DNA of 64,000 nucleotides from HGM04593 sp045657945 (GCA_045657945.1 JAZOUB010000045.1:62001-126000), one strand, 5' to 3'. Counted from the first letter of the stretch, positions 27,601 to 33,944 are shown. Numbers and translations: made by a program. Notes: generated by a model from the letters alone, not told the origin.

Positions 27601-27698
27601 TTCGCGAAAAAAACAAACCGTGGGTCAACACCTATATTATCAACTTATTTTATTCCCAATTTAGAAATCTTTCGCGAAGATAACAAAATTTTCGCGAA
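27601..27698. promoter_or_regulatory. Three TTCGCGAA palindromes
   Basis: The 8-bp palindrome TTCGCGAA is at 27601-27608, 27671-27678 and 27691-27698, the last two being exactly 20 bp apart. They lie downstream of the FtsZ-like gene and upstream of ettA. They could be operator sites, but no regulator is known. Confidence 0.35.
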
Positions 27699-27746
27699 TT
27701 ACGGCAAGAAAGCACCTTATAAAGATTCAACAGACAGCACAAACGG

Positions 27747-28691
27747 TTACTTGTGGCTACAATCCAATGAAGAGAGCAGTTCTCTTCTTCTTTCACATAT
27801 TCTGGCACTTGCCTTATGTGCATTTTCAAGTTCGTCTATTTTGCTATAATCTACTTCTTCATAGTATTGCAGCCAACTTTGAATCTGCGATATTCGACTG
27901 ATGGTCAGTACATCACTCACAATTTTATCACACAACAAAAACGAACCACCTTCTTCAATAAGTTCATGTATTATAGTATTACACAAAGCTATAAACTTTA
28001 TGTGGTCTCCAAGGTGACAGAACCAGTCTTTTCCCATAATCTTCTTGGCTTTCCGCTCCACAATATCAATGCACAACCTGTTTATTTTACAATCATTCTC
28101 TTTGAAAGATTTACAAACCAAAGCCCCATCATTTTTATGTAACCATCCGAACCACCTTTTAAACCAATACTTGAGGAGATATCCTCTACTCATACTAAAA
28201 AACCATACAGGTATTGAATAAAGTTCTTTGGTGATTATCTCAAAAAAGCGTATGTTGACATCCTTAAATGCTTCATTAACAGCAATGCCTTGATTGCCCT
28301 TCAACATTATTTCATTATGTACAAGGTTTAGGGAATCACAATTCTTTGCAAGTTCATTTACTGCATCTTTCGCACGCTGCGCCTTCACTGCGCCCTCAAA
28401 CTCAAACGGCAATGTAGCAACACCGATAGTCCTTAGTTTTCTTTTCCTGCATTCGGCAGCAATCTGTGGTGCAACGGCTGAGCCATATTCACCACCAAGA
28501 CAAGTTACAATAAATACCGTTCGTATTTCCTCATTTAATAATGCATCAATATCGGGTTGTTCAGTATTATCAACAACTGCGGTATCAATACCTATACCCC
28601 AACCCACAAGGTCACTAATGATGTTACCACTGCCACCGCTTACACCAATAATCAGTACATCGGGAAAAATTGTAGTCATACTCTCTTTCAT
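27747..28691 (-). CDS. Divergent FtsZ/tubulin-superfamily GTPase
   Basis: A 314-residue protein whose first half follows the FtsZ GTPase order. GVSGGSGNIISDLVGWGIGI (about 17-36) corresponds to the FtsZ N-terminal glycine loop, TAVVDNTEQPD to the T2/T3 region, and CLGGEYGSAVAP (about 64-75) replaces the GGGTGTGAAP tubulin signature. IGVATLPFEFEGAVKAQRA and LNLVHNEIML match T5/T6. The second half (about 170-314) has no FtsZ C-terminal domain; it is helical and charged with several Cys. FtsZ-like families outside division have been described in accessory loci. It is encoded 10 bp after a zinc metallopeptidase gene. Confidence 0.7.
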   Translation of the reverse strand: MKESMTTIFPDVLIIGVSGGSGNIISDLVGWGIGIDTAVVDNTEQPDIDALLNEEIRTVFIVTCLGGEYGSAVAPQIAAECRKRKLRTIGVATLPFEFEGAVKAQRAKDAVNELAKNCDSLNLVHNEIMLKGNQGIAVNEAFKDVNIRFFEIITKELYSIPVWFFSMSRGYLLKYWFKRWFGWLHKNDGALVCKSFKENDCKINRLCIDIVERKAKKIMGKDWFCHLGDHIKFIALCNTIIHELIEEGGSFLLCDKIVSDVLTISRISQIQSWLQYYEEVDYSKIDELENAHKASARICERRRELLSSLDCSHK

Positions 28692-28701
28692 AATTTCATT
28701 C

Positions 28702-29106
28702 CTATATTTTTAAAATTTCCTTTTTGAATAAAATCCCTGCTCTGCCATAATAATGTGGCTTAACAGCATATCCTTTCTCGTTAGCAAGTTCCAGCAATCT
28801 GCTGTAAACAAACCAGAACCGATACCCGTGGGATGTTTCAAATTTTGACATAGGCGCGGCGCCATTCCACCACTCTGTCCTGTTTATATGGTGCGCATAT
28901 TCGTGTATCGCAACCTCTACAGCGTCGGCCACACCTTTCAAGTCATAGATATTTATTGTAGAATTATGATGCGTATATGACGCAAGAATTCTTTTACATT
29001 TTCTTTTTGAGATTCTAATAGCAAAAGGCGACTTGCAATCATATATGACAAGAAGCATTGCTTTCAAATCTTCAGTTGTTTTTCCTTGTACTTTCAAAAT
29101 ATCCAT
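28702..29106 (-). CDS. SprT-like zinc metallopeptidase
   Basis: A 134-residue protein starting at MDILKVQGKTTEDLKAML; a longer open frame to 29211 overlaps an upstream hairpin and is less likely. The centre has the zincin motif HEYAHHI (HExxH, with a third His just after), and about 20 residues later SHGYRFWFVYSRL, which matches the distal His of SprT/WLM-type peptidases. No signal peptide is present, so it acts in the cytoplasm. It is the upstream partner of the FtsZ-like gene, in one transcript. The substrate is unknown. Confidence 0.7.
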   Translation of the reverse strand: MDILKVQGKTTEDLKAMLLVIYDCKSPFAIRISKRKCKRILASYTHHNSTINIYDLKGVADAVEVAIHEYAHHINRTEWWNGAAPMSKFETSHGYRFWFVYSRLLELANEKGYAVKPHYYGRAGILFKKEILKI

Positions 29107-29140
29107 ACTGCATAAATTAATCCCGTACAAAATAAGAAAA

Positions 29141-29167
29141 GACCTCTGCCAATCAGTGGCAGAGGTC
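29141..29167 (-). terminator. Hairpin terminator before the metallopeptidase gene
   Basis: GACCTCTGCCA / TGGCAGAGGTC (11-bp stem, 5-base loop). On the minus strand it follows the fragment gene at 29189 and precedes the metallopeptidase start, followed by TTTTC. A near identical stem occurs at 36289-36317. Confidence 0.6.
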
Positions 29168-29188
29168 GAAAGAATAATGGTTCTTAAT

Positions 29189-29458
29189 TCAGTTATTAAG
29201 ATACTCATCAATTACACCTTGATATTTCTTTAATTTACATACGAGTTCCTTTATATTCACCAAGCCGTTTCCAAACAGATATTCAGAATCCACAACAGCA
29301 ATTGTCATATAGTACCCTGCTCCAAATCTTTGAGGTCTAGTTATTTCATCATAGCCTTTTTGATTTGCAATAGCCAATATCTTTTCAAAACATTCGTTTC
29401 TGACCTCAGTTCTATTCCTACAACCATCATAGTAAATTTTAGGTAAGTTTATATGAGT
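29189..29458 (-). pseudogene. 5'-truncated fragment of an unknown gene
   Basis: An open frame of about 89 codons with no ATG near its beginning. It runs from a stop at 29459 to TGA at 29189 and encodes a hydrophilic polypeptide (KIYYDGCRNRTEVRNECFEK, then RPQRFGAGYYMTIAVV and a Lys-rich end). The lack of a start suggests the 3' remains of a gene cut at the left edge of the accessory block. I do not recognise the family. Confidence 0.4.
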
Positions 29459-29529
29459 TTACCCCACTCGTTATAGATTTTTAACATTTGATTACAACTT
29501 CTTGCCAATCAATTATTTACTCTCTCAAG

Positions 29530-29565
29530 CCACCTAATCTCCACAGATTTTAGGTGGTTTTCTTT
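29530..29565 (+). terminator. Hairpin with T-rich tail
   Basis: CCACCTAA / TTAGGTGG stem followed by TTTTCTTTG on the plus strand. It marks the left edge of the mini-ORF array. Confidence 0.45.
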
Positions 29566-29645
29566 GTATATAGAATAACCTTGCTGGTTATTATGTATGA
29601 AAAAGATAGAGAAGCAGATGAAATGGAATATCAAAAACCAAAGCA

Positions 29646-29744
29646 ATGAGAATATACAAAGATGTTTTCGTAAAAAGTTACTACGAACTAACCAGTCGGG
29701 GTTGGCGAGTAGTGGCTTTATATAAACGCATCTTCTTGAATTAA
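29646..29744 (+). CDS. Mini-ORF 1 of a tandem array (32 residues)
   Basis: Encodes a 32-residue peptide with the centre SYYELTSRGWRVVALYKRI. It overlaps (ATGA) an 18-codon ORF at 29593-29649, which may couple its translation. The nearby sequences ATAACCTTGCTGG (29575-) and CAGCAAGATAAG (29777-) form an imperfect inverted repeat around it. It aligns over its whole length with mini-ORF 2 (about 13 of 31 positions identical, most others conservative), which shows protein-level selection. The C-terminal pattern GW-x-VV-x-x-YKR recalls small type I toxins such as AapA1 (ending KVVVLLKR), but this is a resemblance only. Confidence 0.5.
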   Translation: MRIYKDVFVKSYYELTSRGWRVVALYKRIFLN

Positions 29745-29796
29745 AATTGTTCCCAATCATCTGCTTTTTTGATGAGCAGCAAGATAAGAATACGAT

Positions 29797-29892
29797 ATGG
29801 ATGAATTCAGGGAAATATTCATCGGCAGTTACTTCCTGTACACCGCCCAAGGTTGGCAGGTTGTTTCTGTCTATAAACGCATAGCAACCTAA
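29797..29892 (+). CDS. Mini-ORF 2 of a tandem array (31 residues)
   Basis: A 31-residue peptide with SYFLYTAQGWQVVSVYKRI, a clear paralog of mini-ORF 1. A 10-codon ORF (29772-29804) overlaps its start, the same arrangement as at mini-ORF 1. No strong ribosome-binding site is visible, which is normal in this phylum. It has no recognised domain. Confidence 0.5.
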   Translation: MDEFREIFIGSYFLYTAQGWQVVSVYKRIAT

Positions 29893-29940
29893 ACACCTCT
29901 CATCTAACTCTATCTTTTTATAAAAACTATGAAACAAAAT

Positions 29941-30096
29941 AAACAGAGCAGAACAATGGAGTCAAATTTGAACAATTTATGTATATTGAACAAATCATCT
30001 ACAAAGGTTGGTTCCAATCCAATGGCCGTTGGTTATATGGAGCCATCATCAAACGCATTAGATTATAGTTAATTGACTTCAAGTTCTACTCTGTTT
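29941..30096. repeat. Closing inverted repeat around mini-ORF 3
   Basis: AAACAGAGCAGAAC (29941-29954) pairs with GTTCTACTCTGTTT (30083-30096), with one G-U-type mismatch. A further match (GTCAAATT / AATTGACTT) extends it inward. The mini-ORF lies between the arms. Confidence 0.6.
29979..30068 (+). CDS. Mini-ORF 3 of a tandem array (29 residues)
   Basis: A 29-residue peptide (IIYKGWFQSNGRWLYGAIIK, ending RIRL) that fits the array pattern of aromatic residues, a central GR-W/Y and a terminal KRI. A 47-codon ORF starting at 29930 overlaps it in another frame and is an alternative reading; the pattern match favours the shorter ORF. Confidence 0.4.
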   Translation: MYIEQIIYKGWFQSNGRWLYGAIIKRIRL

Positions 30097-30104
30097 TATA
30101 TAAA

Positions 30105-30212
30105 AGACATAGAGTCATTCTTGTAAATCTCCCCAAATTTCTTTCCACCATGTACAAAGAGAAAGGAGGTGTTGATTATCAAGACTACAGAAACATTTGA
30201 AACTCTATGTCT
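30105..30212. repeat. Closing inverted repeat around a degenerate mini-cassette
   Basis: AGACATAGAGT (30105-30115) and ACTCTATGTCT (30202-30212) are perfect inverted repeats. Inside are AATTTCTTTCCA and AAAGGAGGTGTT, sequences also found in the next cassette, with only a 16-codon ATG ORF (30150-30200) or a 20-codon GTG ORF (from 30169). Confidence 0.6.
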
Positions 30213-30228
30213 ATATTTTATAACTTTG
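30196..30228 (+). promoter_or_regulatory. Promoter of mini-cassette 4
   Basis: TTTG (30196-30199), a 21-bp spacer, then TAACTTTG (30221-30228), matching the Bacteroidetes consensus. The expected start point, about 6 bases downstream, coincides with the first base of the inverted-repeat arm at 30234. Confidence 0.6.
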
Positions 30229-30233
30229 TAACA

Positions 30234-30448
30234 AGGACACGACACCCTCTTTTTAAACCCTGAATTTCTTTCCAATGCTCTATGAAGAAAGGAGGTGTTT
30301 ACAAAAGAAACAAAGGATAAATCCAAGTTTGAATTGGTTAAAGTGAAAACTTATCTCACGATAATCAATGGACGATATGCCTTTGGAACTCTCTACAAAA
30401 AGGTATATCACTAAAACACAATGAATTTAGTTCCCAGTGTCGTGTCCT
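30234..30448. repeat. Closing inverted repeat around mini-ORF 4
   Basis: AGGACACGACAC (30234-30245) and GTGTCGTGTCCT (30437-30448) are perfect 12-base inverted repeats, the second followed by TTTATTTCTG. They would join the 5' and 3' ends of the transcript of this cassette. Confidence 0.7.
30295..30414 (+). CDS. Mini-ORF 4 of a tandem array (up to 39 residues)
   Basis: From a GTG within AAAGGAGGTG the frame runs 39 codons and ends KTYLTIINGRYAFGTLYKKV. The C-terminal NGRY...LYKK pattern matches mini-ORFs 1-3. The start is uncertain because the Shine-Dalgarno-like AGGAGG touches the GTG. A 12-codon ATG ORF (30282-30320) overlaps it. It is enclosed by a perfect inverted repeat and preceded by its own promoter. 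Confidence 0.4.
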   Translation: MFTKETKDKSKFELVKVKTYLTIINGRYAFGTLYKKVYH

Positions 30449-30457
30449 TTATTTCTG

Positions 30458-30465
30458 TAACTTTG
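30458..30465 (+). promoter_or_regulatory. Promoter -7 motif of mini-cassette 5
   Basis: TAACTTTG in the context GTAACTTTGTAA, nearly the same as the motif before cassette 4. The repeat arm starts 7 bases downstream, at the expected transcription start. No -33 TTTG is evident. Confidence 0.5.
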
Positions 30466-30469
30466 TAAA

Positions 30470-30659
30470 AAGGAAACTGGAGTACACTATTTCATAGGAG
30501 CCATTTCTCACAATCCTAAACAAAAATGAGTAACCTAATGAAAAGTAAAAGAGAACTTCTTGTTAAAGTCACTCGTGAATACGATAGTATTCTACAAACT
30601 TGGGTGACTGTTCAACACTATGAGTGTTGGTAAATGAATGACCTCACTCCAGTTTCCTT
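30470..30659. repeat. Closing inverted repeat around mini-ORF 5
   Basis: AAGGAAACTGGAGT (30470-30483) and ACTCCAGTTTCCTT (30646-30659) are perfect 14-base inverted repeats enclosing mini-ORF 5. A further short pair, ATACGGAA (30668-30675) and TTCCGTAT (30732-30739), follows. Confidence 0.7.
30526..30633 (+). CDS. Mini-ORF 5 of a tandem array (35 residues)
   Basis: A 35-residue peptide with a basic N-terminus (MSNLMKSKRELLVKVTREYD) and the end ILQTWVTVQHYECW. The ELLVKV segment resembles ELVKVK of mini-ORF 4, and the tryptophan-x-x-V-x-x-x-Y spacing fits the array. It begins with a normal ATG about 50 bases after the promoter-proximal arm. Confidence 0.45.
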   Translation: MSNLMKSKRELLVKVTREYDSILQTWVTVQHYECW

Positions 30660-30801
30660 TCATAAAAATACGGAAAGAGTATATTGCAATGTATTACAAA
30701 AAGCCTAAATAAATGTGATTGTTCTTCATCCTTCCGTATCTTAATTTGCCAAGCAATTTTTCTCACCAAAGTTTATGTAAGCAAACATTAATGTTTGGCT
30801 C

Positions 30802-31731
30802 ATGAAAGATATAAACTTTGGAGCATTTGAATCGCTTTATGACTTTTACACAGCATTCCCAAATGAGGAAACATGTATCGCTTATCTTGAAAAAGTCTTA
30901 TGGCCCAATGGCGTTGTATCGCCATACGATGCAAGTTCCAAAGTGTATAAGCGTGGCGATGGCTATTACCGTTGTAAAAACACTGGTAAGAATTTCAATG
31001 TCCGTATCGGTACAATCTTTGAAAATACCAAGATTCCTTTGCGTAAATGGTTTCTTGCTATTTACCTTATGAGCAATCACAAGAAAGGAATATCTGCCAC
31101 CCAACTTTCAGCCGACATAGATGTTACATTAAAGACGGCGTGGTTCCTCTTGCATAAAATACGCAGGACATTTCATCGTGGCGTACATAGAGTACAACTC
31201 AGTGGCGAAGTGGAATTAGATGAAACATTTGTCGGTGGCAAGAACAAGAATCGCCACTCAAACAAAAAGGTAAAGAATTGCCAAGGTAGAGCATTCATTG
31301 ATAAAGTTCCAGTTATGGGTATGCTTGAGCGTGGTGGAAATGTGGTTTGTAAAGTCGTAAAGGACACTTCCGTCAATTCCCTAACACCGCCTATAATTAG
31401 GACTGTAAAACGCACCGCCACGCTATATACTGATGAGTGGTGTGGTTATGATAAGGTACGCAGAATGTACCATACTGAAATGGTTGACCACGGAAAGGGC
31501 TTGTATGTTAATGGCAATGCCTACACCAATAGTATTGAAGGATTTTGGGGCAATTTTTGTAAGCGACCAATTAACGGAATTTACAATCGTGTTGGTCGTA
31601 AGTATTTACAAAGATACTTTGACGAGTTTTGTACTCGTTATAATAGTCGCAAAGTTTCTAATGCTCAAAGGTTTGAAACTATGATATCAAACTCAAATAT
31701 TCGTGTAACACAGAAACAAATTGCGGCATAA
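30802..31731 (+). CDS. IS1595-family transposase
   Basis: A 309-residue transposase of the ISXO2/IS1595 group. Residues 1-60 are a variant of the N-terminal zinc-ribbon region; only one Cys of the usual set remains (YYRCKNTGKNFNVRIG). The catalytic DDE-like domain shows VELDETFVGGKNKN (first Asp), YTDEWCGYDKV (second Asp) and NAYTNSIEGFWGNFCKRPIN (third acidic/His region). The frame is intact, so it may be active. The downstream 50-codon ORF overlaps its stop by one base (TAATG). Confidence 0.88.
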   Translation: MKDINFGAFESLYDFYTAFPNEETCIAYLEKVLWPNGVVSPYDASSKVYKRGDGYYRCKNTGKNFNVRIGTIFENTKIPLRKWFLAIYLMSNHKKGISATQLSADIDVTLKTAWFLLHKIRRTFHRGVHRVQLSGEVELDETFVGGKNKNRHSNKKVKNCQGRAFIDKVPVMGMLERGGNVVCKVVKDTSVNSLTPPIIRTVKRTATLYTDEWCGYDKVRRMYHTEMVDHGKGLYVNGNAYTNSIEGFWGNFCKRPINGIYNRVGRKYLQRYFDEFCTRYNSRKVSNAQRFETMISNSNIRVTQKQIAA

Positions 31732-31883
31732 TGAAGACAAATAAAAAAGACAAGCATTATATTCCTATCCTTGACCAACCAATAGAAAAACTCAAAAAGC
31801 CTATTGGCGACAAAGTGGATTTTAATGCTGTGATGAAACAGGTATTGTCTTACGATGTTAAAAAGAAAGGTGGCAAGAAATAG
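31731..31883 (+). CDS. 50-residue basic protein coupled to the transposase
   Basis: Starts in the TAATG overlap with the transposase stop, so translation is probably coupled. It encodes 50 residues, very Lys-rich (start MKTNKKDKHYIPILDQPIEK, end KKKGGKK), without membrane or signal features. It may be an accessory or passenger protein of the insertion sequence. I do not recognise a family. Confidence 0.6.
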   Translation: MKTNKKDKHYIPILDQPIEKLKKPIGDKVDFNAVMKQVLSYDVKKKGGKK

Positions 31884-31947
31884 CCACCAATCTAATGCTG
31901 TATGGAAGATGTGTAGCATCCTATATAGATTTCTTCCGTTTATTGTA

Positions 31948-32439
31948 TCATTGACCTCTTAAAGCAAAATCTATCGTTGATACTTTTTCTCCATTTGTAG
32001 GAGTTGATATAACACAAATTTTATCACCTTTCAAATAACGCTTGCAACGCAAAATATATCCATAGTCATTATAATCAAATTCATCTACAAATTTATATCC
32101 CAAATTAGATAGGTTGGATTTAAGTTTGCTTGCATCTCCTTTATAGACAAAACTGATGAGTTGTATGCGTCTATCTGTTTTGCTAATAGCGTGTACTGTA
32201 CACATAATGGGTATTTGAGCATTACTCCCATTAGATGCTGTAATTCTTAAATCGGGGTCAATTCCAAATATCTCTTCTGCTGGTTCTATAACCATTCCAC
32301 CGCTTTTAAGAATTTGAGATGCTTTCCCAATATTGTTTGCTGTTAGCAACTTATCTCCCAAAGAAATGACATTTTGAGAGAATGAAGATAATGCGCTCAT
32401 ACAAAAGATGAGACAGAACGAAACTAAAACTTTTCTCAT
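31948..32439 (-). CDS. Secreted protein of unknown function, 163 residues
   Basis: Has a clear signal peptide (MRKVLVSFCLIFCMSALSSF, cleavage after SSFSQ) and a mature part of about 140 residues with no transmembrane segment or recognised domain. The text RIQLISFVYKGDASKLKSNL and GYKFVDEFDYNDYGYILR suggests a small alpha/beta fold. It is preceded by a ~245-base leader with conserved RNA structure (see the ncRNA entry), implying regulation at RNA level. It lies next to the IS element. Confidence 0.7.
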   Translation of the reverse strand: MRKVLVSFCLIFCMSALSSFSQNVISLGDKLLTANNIGKASQILKSGGMVIEPAEEIFGIDPDLRITASNGSNAQIPIMCTVHAISKTDRRIQLISFVYKGDASKLKSNLSNLGYKFVDEFDYNDYGYILRCKRYLKGDKICVISTPTNGEKVSTIDFALRGQ

Positions 32440-32690
32440 AATGGCGAGTTTTACAAGGTTCTCCGTGGGCAGACGATTGGAGATGTTTTACAATGTTTAT
32501 TAGTAAAAAGAAAGTGGACTGCCTTCCTTGCATCCTTGTAGGTATCGCCAAACACCTGAATACACGCACGGATAGACAGCCCACAGATATGAGCTGCTCC
32601 GTACCTCGTGTATTCTTTGTTTAAATTGGCGATTTCACAAGAAATGAGGCACTTTCTCTATTATTTCCAAACATTGTCCCGAAAGACGAT
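32440..32690 (-). ncRNA. Structured 5' leader RNA, locus 1
   Basis: On the minus strand a -7 motif (TACCTTTG, from plus-strand CAAAGGTA at 32692-32699) is followed by a long leader. Elements in RNA order: AUCGCCAA (plus-strand TTGGCGAT, 32626-32633); a long helix GAATACACG / CGTGTATTC (32558-32566 with 32607-32615) with inner GGA/TCC and CAGC/GCTG pairs; then hairpin AGGT...ACCT (32540-32557) whose loop contains UUGGCGAU, fully complementary to the first element. This forms a pseudoknot. The same plan recurs at 44346-44700 with different stem sequences. Confidence 0.6.
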
Positions 32691-32746
32691 GCAAAGGTAC
32701 AGAATTTCTTTGTATTTTTTGCACTATAAACTCAAATTAGTAAAAT

Positions 32747-32920
32747 ATGCCGTACCAAATACAGGTTAAATGCAATCACTGCGGAAAAATCTCTTATGTC
32801 ACTTCAAATGGTAGTCACAATGAGATTATAGACTTTAATTGTCCGAATTGTGGAAAACACGGATTGATTGTTGCCTATGACCAAGAACTGGGTCATATTG
32901 ACGACAAACAAAACTTATAA
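32747..32920 (+). CDS. 57-residue zinc-ribbon protein
   Basis: MPYQIQVKCNHCGKISYVTS begins the protein and FNCPNCGKHGL follows, giving two CxxC knuckles of a zinc ribbon. The acidic tail ends DDKQNL. It was missed by length filters. Its 3' end overlaps by 86 bp the convergent minus-strand gene at 32835. It has no known partner. Confidence 0.65.
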   Translation: MPYQIQVKCNHCGKISYVTSNGSHNEIIDFNCPNCGKHGLIVAYDQELGHIDDKQNL

Positions 32921-33044
32921 TTTCTCCTGATGGGAGTGATAGAATTTCCTCCACTAATTCTGGAATTGCTTCTTTACCAACAGTTTTCTGAATAAAATCC
33001 TCTAATTCCTCTCGTGAGTGAATGTCTTTGATTTTGTGATTCAT
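32835..33044 (-). CDS. Small acidic protein, 69 residues
   Basis: Starts at MNHKIKDIHSREELEDFIQK with a strong ribosome-binding site (AAGGAGG, 8 bases before ATG). The start overlaps the stop of the preceding gene (ATGA). No domain recognised; it is a short helical, acidic protein (PELVEEILSLPSGEI). The end overlaps the zinc-ribbon gene on the other strand. Confidence 0.55.
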   Translation of the reverse strand: MNHKIKDIHSREELEDFIQKTVGKEAIPELVEEILSLPSGEIISFVCRQYDPVLGHRQQSIRVFHNSDN

Positions 33045-33454
33045 TTCTTGTCCTCCTTGAGCCACTTTTGAAAATACTCTTGAAACTCTTTACGATTCGT
33101 GAATTTGCTTTCATCAAACTTAACACCCGCAATTTCCGCAAATCTTCGTATTGTGTAGAGTTCTTTGAACTCAAACATTGAATCTATTTCTCTGTCGGTA
33201 AAAATACGGCTATCGGTTTTCATACTCTTACCGAAGACATTCTTGATATGAGATAGAATGCTTGTCGTTGCTGATTTTACAGCACCTACGCCATTTATAC
33301 CACTTTCTTCAATAAGGTATGGTGGCATAGGTCTATCCAACGAAATAAATGCTTCTCTGAACTTGATGCGTGAATCTCTTTCAAAGGTTACATCAATTTC
33401 ATAACCACCTTCTCGGCTTTCTTTGCACGCTATTGTTAGCCTTGTATTGTCCAT
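33041..33454 (-). CDS. Unknown 137-residue protein
   Basis: A hydrophilic protein with no signal peptide or membrane helix. It begins MDNTRLTIACKESREGGYEI and ends KEFQEYFQKWLKEDKK. The two halves look like a beta-rich N-terminal part and a helical C-terminal part. It forms a translationally coupled pair with the 69-residue gene downstream. No family could be named. Confidence 0.65.
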   Translation of the reverse strand: MDNTRLTIACKESREGGYEIDVTFERDSRIKFREAFISLDRPMPPYLIEESGINGVGAVKSATTSILSHIKNVFGKSMKTDSRIFTDREIDSMFEFKELYTIRRFAEIAGVKFDESKFTNRKEFQEYFQKWLKEDKK

Positions 33455-33482
33455 AAATATTATCTTTTACGCGTCATTATAT

Positions 33483-33563
33483 ATGGACTTAAAAACTCTG
33501 GCTGACTTTATGTCACAAGTTGTTGATTGTAAAATCGTGTTTTTAAGACATCTTGGCAGATGA
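33483..33563 (+). CDS. Tiny ORF, 26 residues, coupled to the next
   Basis: MDLKTLADFMSQVVDCKIVF then LRHLGR and TGA, overlapping the ATGATG of the next ORF. It is too short to be sure that it is translated; the overlap is the only support. Confidence 0.3.
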   Translation: MDLKTLADFMSQVVDCKIVFLRHLGR

Positions 33564-33694
33564 TGGAGGTTGGCACAGATATTGCAATATCTTTAATAGG
33601 TGTTCTACCTATTGGTGCCACAAGCCAACAAATCCATGAAAATATGTGGCGGGCTTTTATAGATTCTTCCCCTCGATATACTGAAGATAAGTGA
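33560..33694 (+). CDS. Tiny ORF, 44 residues
   Basis: MMEVGTDIAISLIGVLPIGA is followed by a hydrophilic end with WRAFIDSSPRYTEDK. It overlaps the upstream 26-codon ORF by the ATGA arrangement. An imperfect hairpin (AATAAACCTCG / CGAGATTTATT, 33704-33738) behind it could terminate transcription. No family recognised. Confidence 0.35.
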   Translation: MMEVGTDIAISLIGVLPIGATSQQIHENMWRAFIDSSPRYTEDK

Positions 33695-33703
33695 GTATTA
33701 ACG

Positions 33704-33738
33704 AATAAACCTCGCACCTATACGATACGAGATTTATT
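33704..33738 (+). terminator. Imperfect hairpin after the tiny ORFs
   Basis: AATAAACCTCG (33704-33714) and CGAGATTTATT (33728-33738), one mismatch, followed by CTATTGT. A weak terminator candidate. Confidence 0.4.
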
Positions 33739-33793
33739 CTATTGTAGAACGGCAACTTGAAATATGTTGCCATAGAGCAGAAAGGAGATAAAT

Positions 33794-33925
33794 ATGGCAA
33801 AGAAAGTTACTTCACCGAAAGTTGCTTCACAAGCATCAAAGATTCTCAGAGACGACAGATATAGCAACACTTCAAAGAGTGTAGCAGGTAGTGCATTGTC
33901 GCAAAGAGAAAAGAAAAAGAAGTAA
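33794..33925 (+). CDS. 43-residue conserved-type basic protein
   Basis: A 43-residue protein MAKKVTSPKVASQASKILRD, continuing SNTSKSVAGSALSQR and ending in Lys-rich KKKK. A canonical ribosome-binding site (AAAGGAG) precedes ATG by 6 bases. The pattern K-V-x-SP-x-V-A-S-x-A-SK-x-L-R-D is one I recall in small proteins of unknown function in phages and bacteria. It has its own terminator at 33945. Confidence 0.65.
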   Translation: MAKKVTSPKVASQASKILRDDRYSNTSKSVAGSALSQREKKKK

Positions 33926-33944
33926 ACCTCTCTTCTTTTAAGTG

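Larger units (their letters stand above)
30667..31944 (+). mobile_element. IS1595-type insertion sequence
   Basis: The core is the transposase at 30802-31731 and a 50-codon ORF overlapping its end. Possible terminal inverted repeats are AATACGGAAAGAGTATAT at 30667 and, on the other strand, AATAAACGGAAGAAATCTAT ending near 31944; they match only with gaps, so the borders are tentative. A perfect palindrome AAACATTAATGTTT (30783-30796) sits just before the transposase start. No target-site duplication could be confirmed. Confidence 0.5.

Noticed and set aside
29509..29937. A 142-codon minus-strand frame opposite mini-ORFs 1 and 2
   Set aside because: Its sequence has no domain or membrane logic (Cys/Phe-rich, mixed), and the plus-strand mini-ORFs in this stretch are related to each other at protein level, so the minus frame is a shadow.
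29646..30633. Integron cassette array
   Set aside because: No attC-type core sites (RYYYAAC/GTTRRRY) at cassette joints and no tyrosine integrase in the window.
30105..30659. Retron ncRNA, because of paired RNA ends
   Set aside because: There is no reverse transcriptase gene nearby and the enclosed sequences are coding-like.
29938..30800. CRISPR array, because of repeated short motifs
   Set aside because: The repeated pieces differ in length and spacing and are paired as inverted repeats around ORFs; there is no constant direct repeat with spacers and no cas gene.
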